Shown piece by piece: positions 17,093 to 28,200 of a stretch of DNA of 55,358 nt. The stretch covers positions 17,433 to 72,790 of the forward strand of contig PLMA01000039.1 of NCBI GenBank assembly GCA_003141455.1, given 5' to 3'. The translations under genes and the position numbers were made by a program. Source of the DNA: Chloroflexota bacterium. Lineage in GTDB: Bacteria > Chloroflexota > Limnocylindria > Limnocylindrales > CSP1-4. The notes under the pieces were generated by a model. It had not been told where the DNA came from. It did no database searches and saw only the letters and a list, made by a program, of their open reading frames with translations. Position 1 is the stretch's first letter, and every line of letters begins with the position of its first letter.

Positions 17093-17617
17093 ATGGCAGA
17101 GTCGCTCGCCGAGGTGGTTGTCGAGAGTGTTCGAGTCCACATGCTCTCGAGCCAGCACGTCGTCCTGCTCAAGGAGACGGAGCGGGAACGCTATCTGCCG
17201 ATCTGGATCGGCCCGTGGGAGGCTAACGCGATAGCCACGCGGCTCCAGGGCGTTACGGCCGAGCGGCCACTCACTCACGACCTGTTCGCGGCCGTCCTCT
17301 CGGAGCTGGGTGTGACGGTCCATCGAGTCGTGGTTTCGAGCCTGGCCGATGAGACGTTCCACGCCACGCTCGAGCTGGAGCTGAACGGTCGCATGTACGC
17401 GATCGACGCCCGGCCGTCGGACGCGCTGGCGCTGGCGGTGCGGACCGGCGTTCGAATCTACGCCTCGACCGAAGTCCTCGACCGTGCGGGAGTCGAACCC
17501 GAGACGCAGGTCGACCAGAAGCTCGAGGTCTTCCGGGAGTTCATCAACTCGCTCGACGTCGACCTCGGGGAGGGCCACCGAGAGGGCCCGGGCTCTTCGG
17601 AGCCTCCGCTCGAGTAA
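17093..17617 (+). CDS. bifunctional nuclease family protein (BFN/DUF151)
   Basis: The 174-residue protein carries a DUF151 domain: VVVESVRVHMLSSQHVVLLKE, RYLPIWIGPWEANAIA, the RPLTHDLFAAVLSELG segment and IDARPSDALALAVRTGV. A UvrB/C-like acidic tail follows (VFREFINSLDVDLGEG). Plant BFN1-type relatives have DNase and RNase activity; most bacterial members are uncharacterised. The ATG at 17093 gives the family start. It ends just before the hairpin at 17619-17636. Confidence 0.9.
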   Translation: MAESLAEVVVESVRVHMLSSQHVVLLKETERERYLPIWIGPWEANAIATRLQGVTAERPLTHDLFAAVLSELGVTVHRVVVSSLADETFHATLELELNGRMYAIDARPSDALALAVRTGVRIYASTEVLDRAGVEPETQVDQKLEVFREFINSLDVDLGEGHREGPGSSEPPLE

Positions 17618-17618
17618 C

Positions 17619-17636
17619 GCCGGAGATCCCTCCGGC
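17619..17636. terminator. hairpin between convergent genes
   Basis: GCCGGAG (17619-17625) and CTCCGGC (17630-17636) form perfect 7-bp arms with a 4-nt loop between the plus-strand BFN gene and the minus-strand GT2 gene. It probably terminates both; there is no clear T-tract. Confidence 0.5.
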
Positions 17637-17648
17637 CGGTTCCGCGGA

Positions 17649-18467
17649 TCAACCGAGGATCGCCTCGCCTCGCCGCATCGCCGCGCCCCGCCCCAACCAC
17701 AGGCGCAGCCGAAGCGACCAGAAGTCCCGCATTGCCCGGAAGACGACGCTCGGCTTGGCGCCGGTCGGCGAGCCGGCGGTGCGCGGGTAGTGGGGCACAC
17801 CGACCTCAGCCAGAGCCCGGCCCTCGAAGCGCAGCTTGATCAGCAGCTCGGCCGTGAAGAAGGCGCCGCCCGACGAAACGCGGATCCGGGTCAGGGCCTC
17901 TCGTCGGAACAGCTTGCACGCGCAGTCGATGTCGCGGACGCGGACCCCGAAGAAGATTCGATTGGACAGGCGATAGATGCGGGCGTACCAGCGTCTGATC
18001 GGCGGGTCGGCACGCTTGAGGCGATAACCCACCACGACCTCCGGTGAGTCGGGCGCGGCCAGCCGTTCGGTCAGGCGGCCGACGTCCGCGACCTTGAACT
18101 GGCGGTCGCCGTCGGTGAAGGCGATCAAGCCGAAGCGGGCCGCCCGGAACCCGGAACGCAAAGCCGCGCCGTAGCCCAGGTTGGTCGGGTGGTGCACCAC
18201 CCGGAAGAGGTCCGGATGGCGTTTCGCCAGGTCGTCGGCAATGGCAGCCGTGCGGTCGCGCGAGCCGTCATCGACCGCGATGATCTCGAAGCGCTGAGCC
18301 AGGGCGGGTAGAGCGCCGAGGGCCTCTTCCACCATGGCCTCGAGGTTGGCCTCTTCGTTGTGGGCCGGGAAGAAGAAGGACAACTCGGCGACGCGACCGG
18401 CGGTGGAAGCCGCCGTGCCCGCCGTGCCCGCCGCGTCCGTAGAGCTCGAACCGCCATTTGCGCTCAC
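17649..18467 (-). CDS. GT2 glycosyltransferase, polyprenyl-phosphate-mannose synthase-like
   Basis: The cytoplasmic GT-A enzyme shows LSFFFPAHNEEANLEAMVEE, the nucleotide-binding IIAVDDGSRDRTAAI, LGYGAALRSGF, the metal-binding TDGDRQF, and DIDCACKLFRREAL. This is the pattern of the dolichol-phosphate mannose/glucose synthase branch of GT2, which charges polyprenyl phosphate with one sugar for use outside the membrane. I chose the GTG at 18467 because AAGGGA lies 6 bases upstream; ATG at 18533 would add 22 residues. Its neighbours are three GT-C-type membrane proteins, the class that uses such lipid-linked sugars. Mannose as the sugar is an inference. Confidence 0.8.
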   Translation of the reverse strand: MSANGGSSSTDAAGTAGTAASTAGRVAELSFFFPAHNEEANLEAMVEEALGALPALAQRFEIIAVDDGSRDRTAAIADDLAKRHPDLFRVVHHPTNLGYGAALRSGFRAARFGLIAFTDGDRQFKVADVGRLTERLAAPDSPEVVVGYRLKRADPPIRRWYARIYRLSNRIFFGVRVRDIDCACKLFRREALTRIRVSSGGAFFTAELLIKLRFEGRALAEVGVPHYPRTAGSPTGAKPSVVFRAMRDFWSLRLRLWLGRGAAMRRGEAILG

Positions 18468-18546
18468 TGGCTTCCCTTTCGGCCGATCACCTGGTTCATC
18501 GTGACGCCCGGGTCTATTGTCCAGGGATTGCATCGTCCCACACCGG

Positions 18547-20451
18547 TCATGTTGGGAGCGGCTCCGAAACCCACTGGCCGGGCGCCGGGGCGGGGTCGCA
18601 CTTGCCCAGCGTGATCTGTGGATTGATCCGCGCGACGACCTGGTAGATGCCCGGCAGAACGGTCGGCTTGAGATCGTAGGTTGCGAGTAGCGCCTCGAGG
18701 CCGTCACATCCCCAATCGAAGCGATCCGTGAACACGGGCCGCTTGCCGAGGTAGAGGTCGAAGACATCCCAGACCTCGCCTATGCGGTCATTCTTGCGCG
18801 TGCTGTCGTCCACGATCAGGACGTCCGGTCGGAGACCCTCCACCTTCTGGCCGTACCACAGGGTCGTCGACACGTCCCACCTGCTCTCGATGACCGAATT
18901 CTCGGGCAGGCCTCCCCGGTCCGGCGGCGCAAGGACGGCGTGGACCCACCTGGCGTCGGAGGTCATGGTCGCCTCGCTGACGCCGCCCGGGTTCGGGTCG
19001 TTCTGCGGCAGCTGACGCACTTGCACCACACCGAGCGCGCCGACGACCAGTGCCGCGGCCACGACCCCTTCGACAACCAGCGTGGCCGTCTCGGCCCAGC
19101 GCGCGGTGGGGCCTGGCCCGTCGCGACGGGGAGACTCAGCTCGGGAAGGTTCAGCGGCCTCCGTTCGGTCGGCCTCGGCCCAGTCGGCCTCCGTTCGATC
19201 GGTCTCCAACCGGTCGGCTCCGGGTCGATAGGCCGCGGCCCGCGCCTGCGTCGCGATCCAGACGCCGAAGCCGACAAGATCGGCCGCACCCAGCCCGATC
19301 CACGTGTAGGCCACGAGTAGCGGGACGAGGTAGTAGCGCTCGATGTCGGCGTTCGCGTACGAAGCCGCGAAGAAGCACACGGCGAAGGCCGAGAGCCCGC
19401 TGAGGAGGACGTAGCGGGGGCGCCGGACGAGGCTCGTCGCCAGGCCGATCGCTGCCACGATGCCTACCGGCCCCAGCCAGCCGGTGATCAGGTCCATCAC
19501 GGCGCTGGCCTTCGTGCCCAAGTTGCCGAACGGATCGACCAGGCTGCCGCGGAACTGCTCGGCCAGAACGACGTAGAGGAAACCGCTCCAGGTGTCAGGA
19601 TGGCCGTACACGAGCGGGGCGTGCATGGCCGCTCGAATCGGCAGTTCCAGGAAGAACACCGTCAGCGTCGCGGCCAGTACACCGACGCAGGCCAGCACCG
19701 TCCGCCACCGCAGAACGACTCGCCAGTCGGCCGCCAGCACGAAGAGGCCGATCGCCGGCGGCAAGAGCAACGCCAGCGAATGGTTGGCCACGGCAACGCC
19801 ATAGACAAGGGCTGCCGCCACCAGCCACCGATCGGCGCGATCGACAATCTCGGGGTCCTCGCTGCGACGCCGCCGGTCCCACGTCAGGAGTAGCAAGAAC
19901 AGGACCGCGACCAGGGCCACATGGAGCATGTGCGGGTCGGCGTGAGTGGCCAGGCGCCAGAACAGCTGGCTGCAGGCGAGCATCAGGCCGATCGCCAGCG
20001 CGATCCAGCGCTTCCCCGTGAGTAGCTGAACGAGTCCGACCGCTCCGGCCACAGCCGCCGCGGCGGTGATCGCTTGCAGCAGGTTCATCCGGTATGCCGG
20101 GTCGCCGAAGGGCTGGAGCAGTATCGAGGCGACCCATCCGAGGATCACGTAGGCCGGATAGCCGGTCGGATGGGCGGTGCCCAGAAGCGGACCGACCGTC
20201 TGGAACTCGGCCGTGTCCCAATCCGCGACGCCCGGCAGGAGCGTCGGTATGACCAGGTACATCGTCACGACGGCCGCGGCCATCGGGGCGACGAGGGCAA
20301 GCACGACGGCGGGGTCGGTCACACGGCGGTAGAGAAGGGCTAGGCGGCGCCGCCCCGACATTGCCGGCGTCCCGCCAGGCGCGGCTTCTCGGGAGCTCAT
20401 CGCGCCTGCCTCTGGCAGCTCGACTCGGACTGGGGAGTTATCACCAGCCAA
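18547..20451 (-). CDS. DUF2723/TMEM260-like membrane glycosyltransferase
   Basis: The 634-residue protein starts with membrane segments and the DUF2723 hallmark GVADWDTAEFQTVGPLLGTAHPTGYP in the first outside loop, where the Asp pair is expected to be catalytic. Many more hydrophobic segments follow, with a charged repeat near 410-450 (Arg/Glu/Asp/Ala-rich, RTEADWAEADRTEAAE), then a soluble C-terminal domain. The eukaryotic relative TMEM260 is a protein O-mannosyltransferase. The likely start is TTG at 20451, overlapping the upstream stop by 11 bp; the ATG 17 codons in is an alternative. It lies in a run of lipid-linked-sugar enzymes. Confidence 0.82.
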   Translation of the reverse strand: MAGDNSPVRVELPEAGAMSSREAAPGGTPAMSGRRRLALLYRRVTDPAVVLALVAPMAAAVVTMYLVIPTLLPGVADWDTAEFQTVGPLLGTAHPTGYPAYVILGWVASILLQPFGDPAYRMNLLQAITAAAAVAGAVGLVQLLTGKRWIALAIGLMLACSQLFWRLATHADPHMLHVALVAVLFLLLLTWDRRRRSEDPEIVDRADRWLVAAALVYGVAVANHSLALLLPPAIGLFVLAADWRVVLRWRTVLACVGVLAATLTVFFLELPIRAAMHAPLVYGHPDTWSGFLYVVLAEQFRGSLVDPFGNLGTKASAVMDLITGWLGPVGIVAAIGLATSLVRRPRYVLLSGLSAFAVCFFAASYANADIERYYLVPLLVAYTWIGLGAADLVGFGVWIATQARAAAYRPGADRLETDRTEADWAEADRTEAAEPSRAESPRRDGPGPTARWAETATLVVEGVVAAALVVGALGVVQVRQLPQNDPNPGGVSEATMTSDARWVHAVLAPPDRGGLPENSVIESRWDVSTTLWYGQKVEGLRPDVLIVDDSTRKNDRIGEVWDVFDLYLGKRPVFTDRFDWGCDGLEALLATYDLKPTVLPGIYQVVARINPQITLGKCDPAPAPGQWVSEPLPT

Positions 20452-22189
20452 GCGTAGTGCCCCACGTCGTGCCCCAGAAGTTGATGGCTACGGACGCGGC
20501 CACCAGCAGGAGGAATAGCCGGAGCCGGCCAATCCGGCTCGCGCCCAGGGCGACGAGGATCAGCGCGAATGGCGCGAAGTCGTTGCTGAAGCGGTAGCCG
20601 AACTGGACCCAGCCCTGGCTGAAGTGCATCAAGTTCACGATGCCGATCCCTAGCACGGCGATCGTGGCACCCACGGTCGCGCGATCGAGCCTCCGCAGCC
20701 GGGCCGGGAGCCAGGCGAACGGTGCCATCAGGTAGGCGGGACTGGTCAGGATGATGCTCATGCCGATTGCGTTGGGCATCGCCAGCGGGCAGCCGGCATC
20801 GAAGAGACCACGCGTCGTGTTGACCACGCAGACAGGGTCCCCCTGGCCCGGGTAGACACCCTTCATGTCGGGCATGATCTGCGGCGCCTGGAACAGCATG
20901 ATCATCAAGTTCTGCGGAATGTAGCGGAGGTCCGTGATGGACCAGTCCGGGTTGTAGCCGAACGGATAGCCGAGTTCGATGCGATAGAGATAGTCATACG
21001 CGGGATTGAAGAGGTGGCCGCTCGTGGCGTAGGTCACGACCAGCAGGGTCAGGATCGGCACCGCGGCCCCTGCCCCGGCCAGGATCCCGCGCCGCAGCCA
21101 CGTCCCGCCGCCTCCAACCAGGATCAGGAACGGGAACCCGAACAGAATCGTCAGGCGGGCGGTGACGGCCAGGCCGAAGAGGATCCCGGCAGCCACCTGC
21201 ACGGACTCGGGCGCGGACAGGGCTGTCCAGAACGACGCCAGGGCCCGGTCCACCGCAGCGCTGTTGCGCCTGGAGAGCCACCACAGGGCGACGATGGCGG
21301 CCGCGAGGAGGGCGTCGACCGCTTCGATGAGCGTGGCCGACTGAGCACCGCCAATGAATAGGGCGGGTATTCCCGCTACGACTACGACCGTGACGGCGAA
21401 CGGCGCCAGGACGCCGCTTCGGCCCGCCACGACCACCGCTAGCGCCGCCGCGAGGGCGCCCATCGCCGCTCCCAGAACGGTCAGCCACCCGACCGGCGTG
21501 CCGGCGCCCGCCAGTACGACAAGCAGCTCGCCCGAGACCCCCAGGGCGCCGAGCAGGGCGACCGACGACCAGCCGCCCGGCCAGCCGATCTTCCGGACGG
21601 CCGGGATCGAGTCAGCCGCCGGGCGGGGCTCTGCCGCGTCGCGATCCACCGAGAGGGCCAGACCAACGGACAAGAGCAGGCAACCCAGGGCAACGATGTG
21701 GGCCCAGAACCAGGTCGTCCCGATTGCGGCCGCATACCAGAGGACGGATCCGAGGCCGAGGAATATCGACGTCGACAAACGTATCGCCGGCCGTACGGGC
21801 AGCTTGCCCAGCATCCAGTAGGCGATCCCGACGTCGATGGCGGCGAAGATCGTGGCCAGAAGTTGCTCGTTGGTAGACACGTGCCACACGGCTACGAACG
21901 GCAGGAGAACCCACGCCGGCAGAGGCGGGAACGGAATGATGCCCCGCCCGGTGCTCTGGCCGGCCGGATCCAGGATCGGCATGACGTCCTGATAGCCGGG
22001 GGTGGGGATCGAGGTCTGGCCGTCCAGCCATGACTGTGCCTGAAGCACGAAGTGCAGGTAGGGGTTCGTGCGGTTCGGTTGACTTATGAAATAGACGATC
22101 AGGCAAAGCATCACCAGGCCGAGGCCCAAGAGGATTGCGCCCCAATCTGTTGCGTCGGCCGTCGTTGTATCGGCGGCCCGCGGCACCCG
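20441..22189 (-). CDS. multi-pass membrane protein, GT-C glycosyltransferase-like
   Basis: This protein of about 582 residues has around twelve hydrophobic segments and a large first outside loop (NPYLHFVLQAQSWLDGQTSIPTPGYQDVMPI) that looks like the substrate loop of GT-C enzymes. A second loop carries WSITDLRYIPQNLMIMLFQAP. I do not recognise a named family. The start is unclear: the frame is open to 22315, but that would overlap the divergent gene at 22276. GTG at 22189 precedes the first membrane helix. It overlaps the DUF2723 gene, so the two are co-translated. Confidence 0.65.
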   Translation of the reverse strand, partial: RVPRAADTTTADATDWGAILLGLGLVMLCLIVYFISQPNRTNPYLHFVLQAQSWLDGQTSIPTPGYQDVMPILDPAGQSTGRGIIPFPPLPAWVLLPFVAVWHVSTNEQLLATIFAAIDVGIAYWMLGKLPVRPAIRLSTSIFLGLGSVLWYAAAIGTTWFWAHIVALGCLLLSVGLALSVDRDAAEPRPAADSIPAVRKIGWPGGWSSVALLGALGVSGELLVVLAGAGTPVGWLTVLGAAMGALAAALAVVVAGRSGVLAPFAVTVVVVAGIPALFIGGAQSATLIEAVDALLAAAIVALWWLSRRNSAAVDRALASFWTALSAPESVQVAAGILFGLAVTARLTILFGFPFLILVGGGGTWLRRGILAGAGAAVPILTLLVVTYATSGHLFNPAYDYLYRIELGYPFGYNPDWSITDLRYIPQNLMIMLFQAPQIMPDMKGVYPGQGDPVCVVNTTRGLFDAGCPLAMPNAIGMSIILTSPAYLMAPFAWLPARLRRLDRATVGATIAVLGIGIVNLMHFSQGWVQFGYRFSNDFAPFALILVALGASRIGRLRLFLLLVAASVAINFWGTTWGTTLGW

Positions 22190-22275
22190 GTTGGGCGACC
22201 CGTCCGAGGAGCCGGCCTGGGTTATACTCCGCTCCAATTTAGCGCTCGCCCAGGAGGCCGAAGAGGTTGGCAGGC

Positions 22276-25200
22276 ATGAGCTTGCGAGGGGACAGCCCGC
22301 GGGGGCGCGAGTCAACGGAAACGAGTGCCGTCACAGCAATCCCCGCCATCCTCGTGCTCCTCGCCCTTGGCTTGGCCCTCCGCTTCATCATCGCATACGT
22401 GCTCTTGCCGGGGTCGGGCTTCCCCAACGACCTGGGCGCCTTCCAGTTCTGGGGCAACGACATCGCGGCGCACGGCCCGATCGGGTTCTACGATCGGACG
22501 GGCTTCATCGACTACCCGCCCGTCTACCTGCTCCTCCTAAGTCTCGTCAGTCTCTTGACCGGCGGAAGCATCGGCGAGGGCGTCAAGATCCTGCCGATCC
22601 TCTCGGACCTCGCCCTGGCGGGAGTCGTCTGGGTCATGGTCGGGGAACTCGGAGGTTCCGGCCGCCGGGCTCTGATCGCAGCCGCGATCATCCTGTTCAA
22701 CCCGGTCACCTGGTTCAACAGCGCCATCTGGGGTCAGGCTGACGCAGTCGGTGCCATCTTCCTGTTGCTCGGCCTGAGAGAGCTGCAGCGGGATCGGCGC
22801 GAGACCGCGTCGGCGCTCGCCGTACTGGCGGTCCTGACCAAGATGCAGCTCGGCATCCTGGGTTTCATCGTGGGATTCGTGGTAGTGCGCCGGTCGTTGG
22901 TGCCACGTACCGGAAACGCCGATCCGGTGCGAATCCTGACTTCCATCGGCGCGGGGCTGGTGACGGTGGCGCTCGTCTGCCTGCCCTTCACGGGACTCGA
23001 CTTCCTTGGCCTGACCCATCGCCTTTCCTCGGTAGCGGGCCTCCTCACGGTCGCGGTCGGGCTCGTGACTGCGCTCGGGGTCTTCGCCCTGGCGCGGCGG
23101 TACCTTCCCATCGCCCAGGCGCAGCGGACCCTCGTCTCGGCTCTGCTCGGCGCTGGAACGGCGGTCGTCTTCGCCGGAATGGTGTTCGACTCGATCGTCA
23201 ACCACCTGCTCAACACGTTCGGCGAGTACCCGTACCTCACGCTGAACGCCTACAACCCGTGGGCGCTGGTGACGACAGGTAATGGCGAGGCCATGGACCG
23301 TGGCCTGAGCTGGGTCCGCGACGCGCCGTTCACCGACCCGACGACCGGGATCACCGATCCGGGCTTCGTCATCGGACCGTTCTCGGCAACCGTCGTGACC
23401 GCGGCGCTCGGGCTCATGGTCCTGCTGGCGGCGGCTGCGGCGGTGGCCTGGAGGCGGTCCCGCGCCACGGACGGCGAGACCGCTGAACAGGCCACGGGCT
23501 CGGCCCCGGCCGCCGCACGCAAGACGACCGTGCCGGCCGGACCTCGCGATTGGGCCTCCGAGCAGCGCGGCCTGGCCGGTGCCTGCGCCGTGGCCGCCGC
23601 GGCGATCGCCTTCGTCGTCGGTGGCCAGCTCATCGCCCCGCTCTCGGCCCTCGTGGTCGGCGACGGGTTCCTCCTCGCCATCCTGGTCGGCGTCGCGGCC
23701 TGGGCGGCCTGGCGCGACGACAGGTTGTCGCTGCTGGTCGGCCTCACGATCCTGTCGATCGCGTTCTTCGTCGTGCCGACCCGGGCCCATGAGCGCTATC
23801 TGTTCCCATTCTTCGGACTCGGCGCGATTCTGCTGAGCTTGTCGTGGCGCTGGAGCGTCGCCTACGTCTTGCTGGCGGCGGTGAACTCCGTCAACCTGCT
23901 GGCCGTTCTGGTTGAGTACAAGGGCATCCCGGCCGGCGACGGCGCGCTCGCAGGAACCCTGACCGATTGGGGAGACGGGATAGTCAACGCCCGATGGTTC
24001 GACGGGATCATCTGGCTGATCGCGCTCTCGGCCGTGGTGACGGGTCTGGCCCTGCTCTGGGCGCTTCTGCAGATGCGCGGCGTCTCGGTCGATCGTCTGG
24101 CGGCCGAGGCCGCGGCGGCAGGAGAAGCCCCGTCAGATCTGGACGTGTCTGCCGCGCGTGAGACAGCCGCGAGCGGCGTGGCCATGGCCGCTACGGCGGC
24201 CGGCGAGGGCCCGCGCTCTGCGCCGGCCATTTCGTACGAGCTCGACGGCACGGACGAGCCGGACGACTGGACCGACGACGACTATCTCGACGATCCCGAC
24301 CGGCCGGACCTGGTGCCGGCCTGGCTCATGTCCATCTGGAGGCGCTTGTATCAGCCATCGAGTATGCCCGACAGGTCTGCCGCGCTGAACGTGGAGCCTC
24401 GCGGCCGCCTGGACAAGCTGGACCTGTGGGTGGTGGTCGCGCTCGCCGTGGCCGTCCTCTCTCTGCGCGTGTACCGCCTGGACGAGCCGCTCCAGATGCA
24501 CTTCGACGAGGTCTACCACGCCCGGACGGCGACCGAATTCCTCCAGGATTGGCGCTACAACATCCCGCACGACATCTACGAATGGACACATCCCCACGTC
24601 GCCAAATACGCGATCGCAGGGGGGATCGTGCTCTTCTCCGACGACAAGGTCACCTCGACCGGCCAGCTCGGAGTCGACGTCGCCGACGTCCTCATCCAGC
24701 CGCGCGCGCCGGCCTCGCCGCTGGCCGACGCCAGCAATCCGAACGATCCTCGATCGAACTCGGACGCGCGATTCGGCGATCGCATCTTCGTCGCAACGGG
24801 GGGCGAGGTGCGGGTCTACGACCTGGAGAGCCGAGCCCTGGTCCAGACCTGGTCGATCCCTGGCGCGTCATCCCTGTCGACGCCGGGGACGACCGGCGTC
24901 ATCTACGTCGGCACGACGCAGGGGCGGATCTGGCGCATCGACGCAAACTCCCTCGACGACGTGAGGCTTGGGCTGGCCAAGACGGCGCAGCCGCCCACCC
25001 AGCTGGACGTCCAAACCGGGCTGGCCATCACCCACCTCTATGCCGGGACACCGCCCCTCATCCTTGTGGCCGATGCGAGTGGAAACGTGGTCTCCGTCGA
25101 TTTGACCCAGAGCGGAGGCGAGGTAGTCGGCCGCGCCGTCGTTCCCGGCGCGGCCGACTTCGCCGACCTGGGAACTGGGCCGGCGGTTCTGATCAGAACC

Positions 25201-28200
25201 TCGGCTCCCACATCGAATTCCTCGTCCACTCCGACTCCGACCTCGACCCCGACGCCCGGTGGCTCCTCTGCCGAGGCCGAGGAGCTGGCGTCCGCCCTCG
25301 GGCTGGACATCTCAAAAGTCGAAAAGGCCCTCGCAGCCACTACCGCACCGGGCCTGGATCAGGGACTCGATCTGGGCCCCCTCAGCTCCGCCCAGGTCAC
25401 CGCCGTGCAGGATCTCGTGGGGCAGGGCAAGCTCGCCGGCTTGTCCGTCGCCAGCTCCGATCCGCAGGTCATGGTCGCCTATGCCGATGGGATCGGAGTC
25501 CTGGATGGCCGGCATCTGGTCCTGACCTCGACTCTGCAGACCGACCAGCCGGCCACCTCGATCGCCATCAATCCGAACCAGAATCAGGACTCGTACCTTA
25601 CGGCCGGCGACTCGCTCGTCCTGATCAAGACCGACATCACCGGCGGCACGGGCTCGGTTACCAAGGACACGAATCAGCCACTGCGCAAGATGCCCGGGGT
25701 GGTTAGCAAGGTCGTCTTCGATAACGCGACCAGGATCGTCCAGGTTCTGGGGCGGACTCCGGACGGCCAGGGCTGGACGGTCTACGCAATCGAGTCGAAC
25801 GGCAACGCCGTCTTCTCGGACGCGCGCCTGCCGTTCCAGCCGGTCGCAATCGGACTCGATTCGAGCCCGCAGCTGCCCGACTCGAACCGCGAGCAGCTGC
25901 TCGCGTTCTCGCCCAACGGATCGGTGGCGGCCGTCGACGTAGGCCAGTTCGCCTTCTCCTGGCGCATCGTGGGAGTCCTCTTCGGCGCACTGATGGCGGT
26001 CTGCCTCTACCTGCTGGCCCGGATTCTCTTCCGGCGTCGAAGCGTCGGCTTGCTGGTTGCCCTCTTCTCGCTGGTCGACGGGATGCTGTTCGCCCAGTCC
26101 CGCATCGCCATGAACGACACGTACGTCGGCGGCTTCCTGTTACTGGCGTACCTGATCTTCGCCCTGATCTGGCTGAGAGTCTGGAAGAGCCGCATCGCAT
26201 TCTGGCTGGGAATGCCTCTGCTGGGGGTCGTACTTGGCCTCGCCCTGGCCTCGAAGTGGGTGGGGCTGTACGCCCTCGCGAGCATCGGGGTCCTGATCCT
26301 GATCCGGTCCGCCCTGGGCCGCGTGATCGTGATCCTGGGATTAGCGGCCGGCACAGGCATCCTGGGCTGGAAGGCCATTGGCGAGATGATCACCGAGCCC
26401 AACACGGGCAACCCAGGCGCCGTGATTCTGCTGCTGCTCCTGGGGGTAGCCGTCGTCGTGGGCGGGTCGATGTGGGCCCTTTCGGCGCGCACTACGCCCG
26501 ACAAGGTCCTCCTCGGCGTGGGCACGACTCTGCTCGCGGCCCTTGCGTTCGGCGCAGCTCTGGTCATGTCGCCCGGCGCGATCCAGAACGGTGCTCCCAA
26601 CTACTCGTTCTTCATCATCATGCTCGCCGTCACGATGGTGGCAGCCGCCGCGAACGCTTACCACCCGATCGCCTGGGCGCGAGAGGAACTGGTCTTCGCG
26701 ATTGCTACCCCGATCGCCATCGGGCTCCTGGCGGGCATCCTGGGCGCGGCCCGGTCCAGCGTCTTGCTGATCGAGATCGGCGCCGCCGGCCTGGCTGCCG
26801 GCATCGGAGCCGCGGTCGCGTTCTGGGTCGGAGGCCGGATGGGCTTCGGGCCGCTCGCAGTTCCACGAAGTCCGGACGATCCCGCGTCGTATGCGGAGCC
26901 ACCTGCCCCGGCCCCAACGGGCTGGTTGAGGCTGGGTTCGGGCTGGGGTCTCCCCGCGCTCTGGATGAGCCTCTGTCTGCTCGTCCTGCCGGTCGTGGTC
27001 TACCTCGTCTTGTACATCCCGTGGGCCATGCCGTGGCAGCCGCAGACTGCGGACACGGGCCGCCTGCCGGCGATCGCCTGCTGGCACGTCGCCCCTGACC
27101 CCAACACTCCCAATGCGACCATCTGCACCGACGCCTGGCCGGCCGGGCACACGGGCCAGACCCTATGGGACCTGACCATCAGCATGTACAACTACCATAA
27201 CGACCTGCGGGCCTCGCATGCCGCTTCGTCGCCGTGGTGGGCCTGGCCGATGGACCTCAAGCCGGTCTGGTTCGAGAGCATCGGCTACGCGAACGACCAG
27301 GGCTCGATGATCTACGACGGGGGCAATCCGGCCCTATGGTGGATGGCGATCTTCGCCATGGCCTTCCTCTGCTGGCAGGCGTTCAAGAGACGTAGCCTGG
27401 GCCTGGCCCTGATCGCGGTCGCCTTCTTCTGGCAATGGCTTTCCTGGGCCCGGATAGATCGGGCGTCGTTCCAATACCACTTCTACACCGCCTTGCCTTT
27501 CTTCCTGTTAGGGCTGGCCTACTTCCTGGCGGAGCTGTGGCACGGCCCCTCGCGGCGGACGTGGCTGCTGGCTCGCGTCGGCGCGGCCGCCGCGTTGCTC
27601 TTCCCGACCGCGGTCTGGGCGCTGAAGTCGCCTCTGTGCGGCCTGGCCCGCGTGTCGACGTCCGACTACTTCGGCAATACCGCGTGCGGAACCAGCACCG
27701 GCGACGTCCGCATCGACACGCGGATCTTCCTGATCGGCCTCGTCCTCGTCGCAGCTCTGGCCGTCCTCGCCCTGTTGTTGCTGCGCCTGGAGCGACGTCA
27801 GGCTCGGGGCGAGGAAGACCGGGCCTGGGCTCTGCAGCTCCTGGTGCCGGTCGCGATCGCCGGAGTACTGCTGTTGTGGCTCGGTAAGAACGCGCCCCAG
27901 AGCCTGCTCTTCGAGGCCGCGCTCCCGTCCGACCTGATCATTCTGGTGCTGCTGCCCATCCTGGCCGTACTCGCGGCGATCGCCCTGAACGCCCAGAACC
28001 CGCGGCGGTTCGTGCTGGGCGTCTGTTCCGTGGCGGTGGTGGCCTTCATTGCGCTCTACCCGAATCTCTCGGCCCTGCCTATGCCGAACGCGATCATCGG
28101 CGTATACAACGGCCTGCTACCGACATGGCTGTACGGTTTCCAGTTCTCCGTGAACCTGCAACAGGCCGTGAACATCAAGCTGGTCGACGCGACCAGCCTC

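Noticed and set aside
15995-17800. 601-residue open frame on the minus strand
   Set aside because: It is antisense to two well-supported plus-strand genes (14744-17035 and 17093-17617) and has no recognisable motif.
22221-22228. overlapping divergent -10 boxes (TATACT plus strand, TATAAC minus strand)
   Set aside because: No -35 box lies at a proper distance on either strand, so I did not call a promoter.
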